This document shows positions 1-9,455 of a stretch of DNA of 64,000 bases, in pieces. The position numbers and the translations under genes were made by a program. The notes beneath the pieces were generated by a model. That model searched no databases, was not told where the DNA came from, and saw only the letters and a list, made by a program, of their open reading frames with translations. Every line of letters begins with the position of its first letter. The first letter of the stretch is position 1. Source of the stretch: Utricularia gibba (lineage: Eukaryota; Streptophyta; Magnoliopsida; Lamiales; Lentibulariaceae); the NCBI GenBank assembly GCA_002189035.1, contig NEEC01000010.1:992001-1056000 (forward strand). The letters are read 5' to 3'.

Positions 1-64
1 TCTGTGGTGCGGAACCCCTCGACACCGTAGACAACGTAGCAGTACAAATGATGATCTTGAGGAG

Positions 65-1120
65 GTGACCCATGAAGAGGATGAAGATGTGCAGCCAGAA
101 GTCGGGGGCAACACGGAGGGGCCAACACCGATTACGACACATGACGACGGGTGCGGTGCTACCACTGCAAAGTATATCCAAATGGACAGACTGTATGCAG
201 AGAATCTTGATCTCTGTGGTCGGCTTGCATGGTATGAAGCAAGGTGGCCATACGGTGGACCATCGAGTGATAACACGGCCCCCACCACGGAAGTTGCTTA
301 TATTTGACGTGAATGGCGTACTTTCGGACAGTGTGTATCCTCGCGAAGTCAGATGGGGAGCGCCAAAGCCGGATGCCGTCATTTACGGGCGAAACGGTAA
401 TGCAATGTCATTGATATGCATTTAATATTTGGTGCATGTGTCAGTACTATTTCTTGTGCTTGTAGTGTATCTTCGACCAGGTGCACGTGAGTTGATACAG
501 TTTTGCATGGAACACTTTGACGTTGCCATCTGGTCTTCAAGAGGGCGGTAAGACTGACCACCTAGCAGACAAGGGGGTCCGCATTCCTACTGACATTTTT
601 TTTTCTGACGACATGTGGCAATGAACAATTGCACGATGTGATTCAGTGGTTACTAGGGACTGCAGCAGCCAGCAAGCTCGTCTTCCAATGGGATGGATCC
701 AGGTGTGTGGACACCGGCTATCCGGTGCACGATAACAGGAACACAGTTAAGCTTAAGCTTTTGAATCATGTATGGGGCGCCAACCAAGAGTTCAAGGGCA
801 AATATCACCGTCTTAATACGCTTCTCATCGATGATGCGCCGTACAAATCACTACACAATCCGGTGAGTTTCTGGTTGTGCTCATTCTCCACCATCTTGCA
901 TCCTATTTCACTTGTTTAGTTTCATTCGACAGCCCGAAAATGTCATATTCCCAACCACCTTCAAGTACACCGCGGTCAATGATTGTTCGCTGGTTCAAGG
1001 GGAGATATTAGGACGTTCCTAGAAGCTCTCATTGACCAAATGGATGTACCCACGCACGTCGATCGCCGTCGGGTAGGTCAACGTCCAATAGACGAGGAAC
1101 ACCCATTGTGGAAGCATTAA
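65..1120 (+). pseudogene. FCP1/NIF-type HAD phosphatase-like gene, frame-broken
   Basis: Exon-like blocks lie at about 65-396, 466-547, about 615-862 and 933-1120. An acidic N-terminal part leads into a HAD motif I of the form LLIFDVNGVLSD, then YLRPGARELIQF, VAIWSSR and motif IV LLIDDAPYKSL, the usual order of a CTD-phosphatase/NLI-interacting-factor domain. Motif I has DVNG instead of DxDG, so the second catalytic Asp is replaced; many plant members of this group share that change, so phosphatase activity is doubtful. The frame breaks twice, and each break is repaired by one extra base in a homopolymer: the C-run at 279-283 and the G-run at 999-1002. I see no good acceptor for the third exon. 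The gene sits beside hairpin repeats and a broken Myb/SANT-like gene, so it may be transposon-associated. Family is fairly sure; functional state is not. Confidence 0.65.
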
Positions 1121-1210
1121 AAGACTCTTGTGTAATCGACAGTGCACCTTTGAAATTGCATGGATCTTGCGTGAACTATCCTATGTTGACCTTGTTAGTT
1201 TTTTATCGAC

Positions 1211-1432
1211 CACTTATCGTAATGGCACCGGATGTTCAACATCCGGTACCGTCTCTAGATTTGAAACCTTGTGTCTAGACTTGGTGCTTCGTAATATGCA
1301 GCACCAACGCGGTGCTAGTCCACTTATCGCGTTAGCACCGGATGTTTTAACATCCGGTGCGTTCATTGGATATGCTTCTTTGTGTCTAGACGTGGTGCTT
1401 TGTAATATGCAGCACCAACGCGGTGCTAGTCC
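1211..1432. repeat. Two-copy 110-bp tandem repeat with internal hairpins
   Basis: Copies 1211-1320 and 1321-1432 lie head to tail, both beginning CACTTATCG and ending CGGTGCTAGTC. Each carries two palindromes: a 12-bp-arm hairpin (GCACCGGATGTT / AACATCCGGTGC, loop TT in copy 2, imperfect in copy 1) and a second one (GGTGCT...AGCACC) around GTAATATGC. A third degenerate start follows at about 1433-1460. Because the arms are palindromic, both strands stay open here, giving spurious ORFs. It resembles the subterminal repeats of DNA transposons, but I cannot assign a family. Confidence 0.8.
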
Positions 1433-1680
1433 ATCACTTCTCAATAGCACCGCTATGAATGTGGCGGTAGTCGCAATACAATGTTTGCGGAAAAGTGATC
1501 AAGAACGAAACACCGCGCTTGTTCATACGCGGTTCTTCCACATACGAAGTCAGAACACCGTCTACCCTTTGCAGTGCTCATGCCAGTTTAAAGGATGAAT
1601 AGAAGATGAAATACATCTAGTCCATGAGTCTAACATAAGGCGGAGCACCACACAACAGATTTAAGATCTACGTTCTGATG

Positions 1681-2695
1681 CTAAACCACACAACAGTCAC
1701 TGGAGGCAAGGAAGTAGCGCGATCTCGCAAGGTTGGAACGAATTGTCTCTACTATGGTAAAACATTCGATGACAGTTAATTGCACCGACATACCTCTAAT
1801 GATCTCCCCTGCCTGACGCTGATTATCCACCAACTCCCGCGCTTGCTGCACCACTGTTAATCCCAAGTGATGTAGCTCTTCGCATGTGCGCACGTTAAGC
1901 TCCTTCATTTCTTTGATGAACTGCACATCATCGTCGATTCCCCTCGGTCCCCTGCCGCTTCGTCCAATCCGCCGTGATGAGTCGGTGCTGTTGTGTGACT
2001 CGGAGTCCCTACTAAGCGTGACGTTCACACCCTCCGCAGCGCAACCAATTGGGTCACAAGGTGTGTCAGCATACGAGAAGTTCATATCGTGTCCAGTGCT
2101 ATCCGGGTCCAGAGGGCAATCCGAAGATACTTCCAGATTCTCCCCAACATCTTCCATGAATTTCCTCTTCCTGGTCGCGTGAACATAGCTCATCGTTTTT
2201 TCTCCTGTAGCCCGATCCTTTCCAAAGATTTCCTACCACTCCATGTAATACGGCCACGCTTTGTGTCTTAGAGCAGGCAGTCTGGGTGCATGCTAACATA
2301 ATAGCACGGTCAGCACCGGATATAACACAGAGACAACAAGGCATACGTACTTGATCAATCTCCTTCCAAACCTCATCGTCTGCGTCTACGGTGTAGGTCA
2401 GCTCACTGAAACCGGTGCCCGACCTAGATAAAAAATCTACAAGGAGGTAGTAGTCTTTTTTCCAGGTATGCACCTTGCTAGATATATGCGGGTGTGCGCG
2501 AATGTCGGTTCTAGGGCGGAGTTTCAAGAACTCTGTCTCTAACTCTTGGTGATACCCACCCCTAAAACCATTCTCAATTTTCCAGCCTTCTTTCACTATC
2601 TGTTTCAAAGCGTGCAACAAGTCTTTCTCCTCATCTGGCTTCCAGGCGCGTTTCGTTCTCTTGTGAGAGTCTTCCGCCACGATTGGGCTGTGCAT
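1681..2695 (-). pseudogene. Myb/SANT-like DNA-binding domain gene, disrupted
   Basis: The first exon (2695 down to 2351) encodes a Myb/SANT-like domain: RAWKPDEEKDLLHAL, then AHPHISSKVHTWKKDYYLL and DEVWKEIDQ, followed by a good donor (GTACGT). The second block (2281 down to 1681) carries the family motif KAWPYYMEW-stop-EIFGKDRATGE and then a Ser/Asp-rich tail and a helical C-terminus. The TAG at 2233-2235 replaces a residue inside the conserved WxEIFGKDRA motif, and the splice join I can find does not keep frame. The gene is therefore probably dead, unlike neighbours whose only defects are homopolymer indels. Proteins of this type are frequent companions or passengers of PIF/Harbinger elements; a Tourist MITE lies 0.5 kb away, but the link is inference. 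Confidence 0.65.
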
Positions 2696-3220
2696 ACCTT
2701 CAATCTATGCTGGAGGAAAGAAAACAGCAAAAAAAAAGCACCTACACCGAGCACTTACCACAAGTAAACCGTAAAATTCACTCAAAATTCAACGGATTTT
2801 GAACGACAAACTCTGCGCAACGAAGTGAGTTTACAAACTGGACATAACCCATGGCTGTTCACTCTCAATTTACTTGTGAAATCGAGAGATCTCGTCGACC
2901 GGCAGCACCGCGACAACCGAGTGTGAAAGTCGATGAACGCATTGGGAAAACTTATGGTAATAAAGAGGGATATGTCTGATTGGTAAAGTCGGTGTGGAAG
3001 GCGGTAGACGAGTGTGAAAGGCTATATTGGTAAATTCCCATAAAAATTATGTATAAACCCAATTTTATACTCACCAACCAAAAGTAGGTTTATTTAAACC
3101 CAAATAATGTAAATCCATCAACCAAACACGATTCCTAAACCTAAATCCACAAAACCGGGTTTCCTAAACCCAAATAAACTAAACCTGGGTTTAGGCCAAA
3201 CCCAGCAACCAAACGTGCCC
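2696..3220. other. Gene-free stretch ending in a MITE-like terminus
   Basis: No coding potential. The segment 3050-3220 is rich in AAACCC-type motifs and ends AACCAAACGTGCCC directly before TTA. That looks like the right end of an older Harbinger/Tourist-type element whose left end I could not find. The same end (AAACGTGCCCTTA) recurs at 7082-7094. Confidence 0.4.
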
Positions 3221-3223
3221 TTA

Positions 3224-3619
3224 GGGTATAGTCTGCATTACTTATTTTTCAACTTAAGACTTTAAGTAGAAGTTAAAATTATTTATTACAGAACCACTTC
3301 ACTTTTATTTATTTGTAACTTTTACTCAAACTTATACTTAACTTCTACTTATTTTAAATTTGCCTACATTTCTACTTAAAACTCAACTTATTTAATAAGT
3401 TTCATTTACCTTACTTATCAAAATAAGTCACGAACTTATTCCAACAAATGTCTTTGCTTCCAATAAATCAAATCTGAACAAAATCGAAATACATTTGTTT
3501 TGTCATAAATAAATAATAAGTTGCGAAGACCACAACTACTTATTTGAGTTCTACTTATCCAATAACTTCTATTTATGAATTAAGTAGCAGTTACAAAATA
3601 AGTGGTCCAGACTATACCC
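3224..3619. mobile_element. Tourist-type (PIF/Harbinger) MITE
   Basis: A 396-bp AT-rich non-coding element with terminal inverted repeats: the left end GGGTATAGTCTG and the right end CAGACTATACCC are exact complements, and the similarity continues inward to ACTTATTTT. It is flanked by TTA on both sides (3221-3223 and 3620-3622), the 3-bp target duplication of PIF/Harbinger elements. It is non-autonomous and has inserted into the CCC-TTA end of an older repeat. Confidence 0.85.
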
Positions 3620-4304
3620 TTATACTTTTCAAAAGTATATCTAAAAAAGTAAAAATAAATTAGAAAAGTTTTACAGAACATTGATGTACTGTCTCCCCCA
3701 CAAGGATGACAAGCAGGCTCCACGAAACGATGACAATGAGCGGGCAAGTGACATTGAAGGCGGGCGGGCGTGGCCGTGGGGTGCATTGGGGTGCCACCTC
3801 ACCATGACGGGGAGCAGTCGACAAAGAAGACGACGTCAATGGATGAGTGTTAAAAAATTAACATTTACATTGGAGATTATTTTTGTAAAAATATTGGTGA
3901 GTTATAATATTAGACTGATTTAGCCTAGGGATTGAATATAAATTAAATATTCGAGATTAATTATGCCTAAATTGTAAATGGTGTAGAATGATCATACCTA
4001 CTGTTTAAACATCAGTTACCAAAAATATTTATAATATATAACATTGCTATTTATTTTATCAAATATATTAAACAATAAGGACTAATTTTATACTTTCAAA
4101 TTTTAAAGATCAATTATACTATTGTTTGTCAAATGATAAACTTTTGGGATTTTTGATATCCTCCATTTTTTGTAGTAAATTCAAACATACAAACTTTGGG
4201 GCATTAATGCGAAAAACACACCTCTAATCAGCTATCTTCACATCTAATCAATATATATTTACTTGTTAGTTGTGCCACATATATACAATTTCTTTCCATA
4301 TAAA

Positions 4305-4435
4305 TGAGCCGAGTCGAGTCGAGCTCTCGGTGTGCTCGGCTCGACTCGACTACCTTCACATGTAGCTCGACCTCGGAACGAGCCTCCCAACCTGTGCTCG
4401 AGCTCGAGCTCGAGTATGCTCGAAACTTGACTCGA
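4305..4435. repeat. GAGTCGAGCTCGAG-type low-complexity repeat
   Basis: Repeated GAGTCGAG, GAGCTCGAG and CTCGACTCG units form overlapping palindromes. They keep both strands open without coding and lie at the left edge of the DNA that interrupts repeat copy 1. Confidence 0.7.
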
Positions 4436-4504
4436 CTCCTCGTCCATAATGAAGTTTCGGTGGTGGAGAAGAAATTCTTCCACCTCTCCTGCTATCAACT
4501 GTCT

Positions 4505-4946
4505 CGATAAATTTGTATAATACTTCATAAGATCCTTAGTTGTTATTTGGAACAACCGTATATTTTTTTAAAAAAATATATATTAATGATCGGTCCGTTT
4601 TATTTAAATCGAGTGCATATTTTTTATTTTAAATTTGTATTACTTGTGAATTGAACATTACGTATTATTTGGATCAATTGTGTTTTTTTATTTTATTTTA
4701 AATTTGTATTATATGTTATTAGATGTTGTTATTTTCATCGAGTAGATATTTTTTATTTTAAATTTATATTATCTATCGATCCCAACTTTAGTTGTTAGTT
4801 GAATTGATTGTGTATTTTTTATTTTAAATTTGTATTATACGTTATTAGATCCTTAATTGTTATTTCTATCGATTTTATCTTTTTTTACTTAAATTTGGAT
4901 TATCACATACAGGCCAACCTACATCCATATGTGATAATACAAATTT
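4505..4946. repeat. Degenerate ~65-bp tandem array ending in a hairpin
   Basis: The motif TTTTATTTTAAATTTGTATT recurs at about 4621, 4690, 4750, 4817 and 4879, with GATCCTTAGTTGTTATT and TTATTAGATCCTTAATTG variants between, a period near 65 bp. The array ends in an inverted repeat: 4891-4909 pairs with 4928-4946 over 19 positions with one mismatch and an 18-nt loop. It lies within the DNA that splits repeat copy 1. Confidence 0.65.
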
Positions 4947-5220
4947 AAATGAAGACTATATGCTAGTTCAACTGCAATAGCATTGTGTTTCTCACACAAA
5001 AGATTTGTTTGCAGGGTGGTATTAATTTAAAAATTTTAAATAATTTGAATATTTGGCAATTCAAAGTTACAAAAACAGTCAATTATGTCTTTCTCAGAAT
5101 TTGACGATAGCAAGTTTAAATGAATGTTTTTATTTGTGATTTATTATTATTTATATTATAAAACATAAAGTAAGATGATCATAAATGTATATCACTATTA
5201 TTGTAGATAATGATGGTCTT

Positions 5221-6139
5221 CTTCCATCTTTTGTATTTGCAATAGTTGATACCAAAAATAACAAATGTTCTAGTTTATTCGGCTATTCAATATATACTAT
5301 TGTTTGAGAGAGACATGTTTTATCTTAAATATGTATTGTTTAATTCAAATAACAACATATCAAGTAATTTCTTTTAAACCAGAATATATTGGATGTCATA
5401 GGCATTACATACTACATTTACATTTCAATCTCACAATTTATTATCATACTAAATAATTTACGGACAAATTATTAGCATACTAAATAATTTACGGACAAAT
5501 TAAATCAGTGATATAAACTACATTTGTTGAAATGTGTTAGATATTTATTTAATTTCTTATTATATATTTTTTATTAAATTCAAATAATATATTAATATAA
5601 ATTTGTAATTCACAATTTTGTTTTATAAATTGATACAATTTGTCCTCAACAATTTCATACATACTTTGACATAAGCAGTATTTTACACATTTTAAAAAAT
5701 CAGTCCTCGAACTATCTCTATAAATATTTCATCTTACCTAGCTTGAAAATCACAATCGGTCACACTTACCCACATTCATCAGAAAATGCCAATTTCAAGA
5801 AAGATTCTCCATTAGTACACACCTTATACGCCCTGCAAAATTGTAACGTAACGCCTTGTAAGCTTGTTAAAAAATAAGAACGGGTAGGGTACTCTCTCTA
5901 CTCATGTGATAATAACTCGACAGATCATTCATTACAACACTCGGCTTTACTTTTTACACATTGTTTAGTCTTATTGGGCTAAGATTGAACTCGTTTTACA
6001 CGAATTCGTTTTACATACATGTAGGCTCATGTTATTGGGCTTCTTAAGTGGTCCAAATAGAATCTGTTCTACATGTTCAAAAGCAGACCCATGAGCCGGT
6101 CCATCGCCAATGGCCCCCCTGTCATGGCCGGCGGCAACG
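5221..6139. other. AT-rich intergenic DNA with a 31-bp tandem duplication
   Basis: No coding potential. CATACTAAATAATTTACGGA is repeated at 5445 and 5476, a recent-looking 31-bp tandem duplication. The rest is AT-rich. Confidence 0.6.
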
Positions 6140-6970
6140 ACGACGACAAGAAGCAGGCTCCACGGAACGATGACATTGAAGGGCGGGCGCCGCCGTGGGG
6201 TGCATCGGGCTGCCACCTCAGCATGACGGGCAGCAGGCGACAACGACGACGACGTCCAACCATGAGAGTGAAAAATTAATATTTATATTGGAGATTATTT
6301 TTATATTAGAATGATTTAGGGATTAAATATACAAAGTATTGAAATATTAGAGATTAATTATGCCTAAATTTTAAATAGTGGTGAATGATTATAGCTATAC
6401 CAAAAATGTTTATAATATATAACATTGGTTATTTATTTTATCAAATATATTAAACAGTGAGGACTAATTTTATACTCTAAATAAAATTTTAAAAATCAAT
6501 TATAATATTGGAGATTAAATTTTTCAAAATGATAAAACTTTTGGGATTTTTGATACCGTCCACTTTTGTAGTAAATTCACATATACAAACTTTGGGGCAT
6601 TAATGGGAAAAACACACCTCTAATCAGCTATCTTCACATCTAATCAATATATACTACTTGTTAATTGTATCACATTCAATTTCTTTCCATATCAAGAGTG
6701 TGAAGAACCTCCACACGATAAAACTATCTATTTATTTTTTATTTTTTGCCAAAAAATTTGTTTGCTGGTGTCTAGTAATCTACGAGTTTTAAATAATTGC
6801 GATATTTGACAATTCAAACTTACAAAAACATTTTATTATGTCTTTCTCATGGTTTGATGGCAGGGAGGATGAATGGATTATTTGGGCATCTTTTTATTTT
6901 CAAATTATTATTATCTATATTTCAACACATAAAGTATGACTACCATAAATGTATATCACTATCTTCTTTT
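6140..6970. repeat. Direct repeat copy 2, uninterrupted
   Basis: Partner of the split repeat at 3702-5220. It begins in a GC-rich block (AAGCAGGCTCCACGG) and continues through the same AT-rich landmarks to CATAAATGTATATCACTAT. Short ORFs in its GC-rich head exist on both strands and look accidental. Confidence 0.75.
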
Positions 6971-7852
6971 TTTTTTTTTTGATGAATAATTCTTATACAA
7001 TTAAATTAGGTATTTGTAAAAATATCTCATATTAAATAATAAGATTATTATTCAATGTTTTTCAAAAATAAAAATTATCCAAACGTGCCCTTATCCTGCA
7101 AAAAATAAAATTGAAATGAATGTTTAGTGGGTAGTTAATAATCAATTTGGATAATAATAGTTAATAGAGAAACTGATAAATATCTCATTAAATTATTCTT
7201 TTTTTTAATTTTCAATTCAACGGGCACCACCGGCAGTCAAGTTCAAATATGTAAGGCCCGACCTAATTGACCGCTACCTCGCCGCCGGCCGGCATACACT
7301 TCTCTAATATCTTGTTCTTTTTTTTTTCGGTAGCTGGCCGCCGGCCGGCTTACACTTCTCTAATACCTGTTAATACTTTTCATTATCATTTTTTAATAGC
7401 GCTAGGCTATGAGAGTAATTTTTTTTCAATTATTTCATTAAAAAAAAAGAAAAAAGACTCGGTAGGCGATATCATAATGCATCCAATTGCATCCGGCCAC
7501 ATGGACAATTAACAGTTACAAATGAAAGAATGAAAAGCCGTCTTAATTATTGAGTAAGTTCTTTTCTTTTTAGGAAAAAAGTATTTCTGTAGTAGATAAT
7601 TAAATTAATTTTACATTATTGAATTATTGTGGGAACTGGGAAGCAATAATGAGGTCGGTGATGTGGGAATTAATCCAATGGGTCAAAAATGAGTGCTTTA
7701 TTTTCTTTAGTTTTTAATTAGGGTAAGGAGTAAGGACAAGGTCCCTGTAAGAAAAGTCTAAGATTAAGGATTATTCCCTAACCTTGGTCTGGTTGGCTCA
7801 TGCCAATAAATACATACGCCTCGCTTCCACAGCAATCAAGCCGCTGCCAAGT
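6971..7852. other. Intergenic DNA upstream of the first P450, with a local duplication
   Basis: GCCGCCGGCCGGC(A/T)TACACTTC followed by TCTAATA occurs at 7281-7309 and 7337-7365, a 56-bp-period duplication of a GC-rich palindromic motif in AT-rich DNA. AAACGTGCCCTTA at 7082-7094 resembles a Tourist-type terminus. The last few hundred bases are the presumed P450 promoter and 5' leader; I see no certain TATA box. Confidence 0.5.
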
Positions 7853-9455
7853 ATGGAGGCAACGTACGCCACCCTTCTCTCTATCTTCGTGGTTGCCGTC
7901 TCTGTAGCTCTCCATTTCGTCTTCTTCAAGACCAAGCCCAAGGGCTCTCTCCCACCGGGAAGCTCCGGTTGGCCGGTCATCGGAGAGAGCTTCGAGTTCC
8001 TTGCTACCGGGTGGAGAGGCCACCCTGAAAAATTTATCTTCGATCGGATAGCCAAGTACTCCTCCCTCGTGTTCCGTACCCACCTCCTGGGAGCTCCGGG
8101 AGCCGTCTTCTGCGGCGCCAGCGGGAACAAGTTCCTCTTCTCTAACGAGAACAAGTTGGTCCAAGCATGGTGGCCCAGTTCGGTGGACAAAGTCTTCCCT
8201 TCTTCTATGCAAACCTCTTCCAAAGAGGAAGCCAAAAAAATGAGAAAAATGCTCCCCAACTTTTTCAAGCCCGAAGCCCTCCAGCGGTACGTCGGGCTAA
8301 TGGACCACATCGCGGCCCGACATTTCGCCGACGGATGGGACAACAGGGACGAGGTAGTTGTCTTCCCTCTTGCAAAAAACTATACCTTCTGGTTGGCCTG
8401 CCGAGTCTTCCTCAGCATCGAGGATCCGGAGCATGTGGCTCGATTCGCGGAGCCGTTCAATCTCCTGGCTTCCGGTTTGATCTCCATGCCGATCGACTTA
8501 CCCGGCACGCCGTTCAACAAGGCGATCAAGGCCTCCAATTTCATCAGAAAGGAGCTCGTCTCGATCATCCGTACACGCCGAGTGGAGATCGCGGAAGGGA
8601 AGGCCACCCGAATCAAGATATTCTATCGCACATGCTGACGACTGCCAATGAAAATGGAAAGTTCATGGAGGAGCTGGATGTTGCAGATAAGATTCTGGGG
8701 CTGCTGATTGGCGGCCATGACACCGCTAGCTCTGCTTGCACTTTCCTTGTCAAGTATATGGCCGAGTATCCTGAAGTATACGAGGGAGTCTACAAGGGTA
8801 ACAAAGCCTCCCCTATTTTAACTCCATAGCTCGACGGATCTCGAGATATATTCATATAATTTTTTTCTTCTTTTTTTTTTTTTGTGGGTGCAGAGCAAAT
8901 GGAAATCGCGAACTCGAAGAAGGAGGGGGAGCTTCTGAAATGGGATGATGTGCAAAAGATGAAGTACTCATGGAACGTGGCGTGTGAAGTCTTGAGATTG
9001 GCTCCTCCCTTGCAGGGCGCTTTCAGGGAAGCCATAATGGACTTCACCTTCAACGGGTTTTACATCCCCAAGGGCTGGAAGGTAACTTCACATCTCCAAC
9101 CCTTGCCAAAAAAATGATTTGTTTCTCATCTCCTTCTCCTTGACAGATCTATTGGAGCGCAAACTCGACGCACAGGAACCCCGACTGCTTCCCTGAACCG
9201 GAAAAGTTCGATCCAAGTCGATTCGACGGCAATGGACCGGCACCGTACACTTTCGTTCCCTTCGGGGGAGGGCCACGGATGTGCCCCGGAAAGGAGTACG
9301 CCAGGCTTGAAATACTAGTGTTCATGCATCATCTTGCAAAGAGATTCCGGTGGGAGAAAATCATCCCCGACGAGAAGGTCGTGGTCAATCCGATGCCGAT
9401 TCCGGCTAAGGGGTTGCCGATCAAGCTCTACCCTCATGCTACTTCTTCACACTAA
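7853..9455 (+). CDS. CYP716-type cytochrome P450, copy 1 (one frameshift)
   Basis: Haem-thiolate monooxygenase, probably ER-anchored. CYP716 members mostly oxidise triterpene scaffolds (C-28 of amyrins and similar), but the substrate here cannot be read from sequence. Exons: 7853-8797, 8894-9081, 9147-9455, with phase-1 and phase-0 GT-AG introns. Seen: N-terminal membrane segment, Pro-rich hinge [13 protein letters not shown]-helix GGHDTAS, K-helix EVLRL (ExxR), FDPSRFDG and the haem loop [18 protein letters not shown] with the Cys ligand. With one base restored the protein would be 480 aa, normal for CYP716. The frame breaks at the C-run 8607-8609: the frame before it hits TGA at 8636, and one more C rejoins the family sequence ([13 protein letters not shown]). 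Start chosen as the ATG before the membrane segment. Probably functional with a consensus error; a fresh pseudogene is the alternative. Confidence 0.88.

Larger units (their letters stand above)
3702..5220. repeat. Direct repeat copy 1, split by an insertion
   Basis: The segments 3702-4302 and about 4999-5220 align with one continuous segment at about 6140-6970. Shared landmarks are a GC-rich start (AAGCAGGCTCCACG), TTGGAGATTATTTTT, AACTTTGGGGCATTAATG, CTAATCAGCTATCTTCACAT and CATAAATGTATATCACTAT. Copy 1 is interrupted at about 4303-4998 by unrelated DNA (a CTCGAG-rich block and a 65-bp tandem repeat). There is no protein signature. The pair may be two members of a dispersed family or the remains of long direct repeats. 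Confidence 0.75.

Noticed and set aside
1128-1598. 156-codon plus-strand ORF and an overlapping minus-strand ORF
   Set aside because: Both are produced by the palindromic tandem repeat; the two copies of the unit appear twice in each translation and no domain is present.
7778-8343. Minus-strand ORFs of 144 and 181 codons over the P450
   Set aside because: Antisense frames of a GC-rich coding exon.
7853-9455. Calling the P450s true pseudogenes
   Set aside because: All catalytic motifs are intact and each break is one base in a C-run, matching the window-wide error pattern, so consensus error is more likely.
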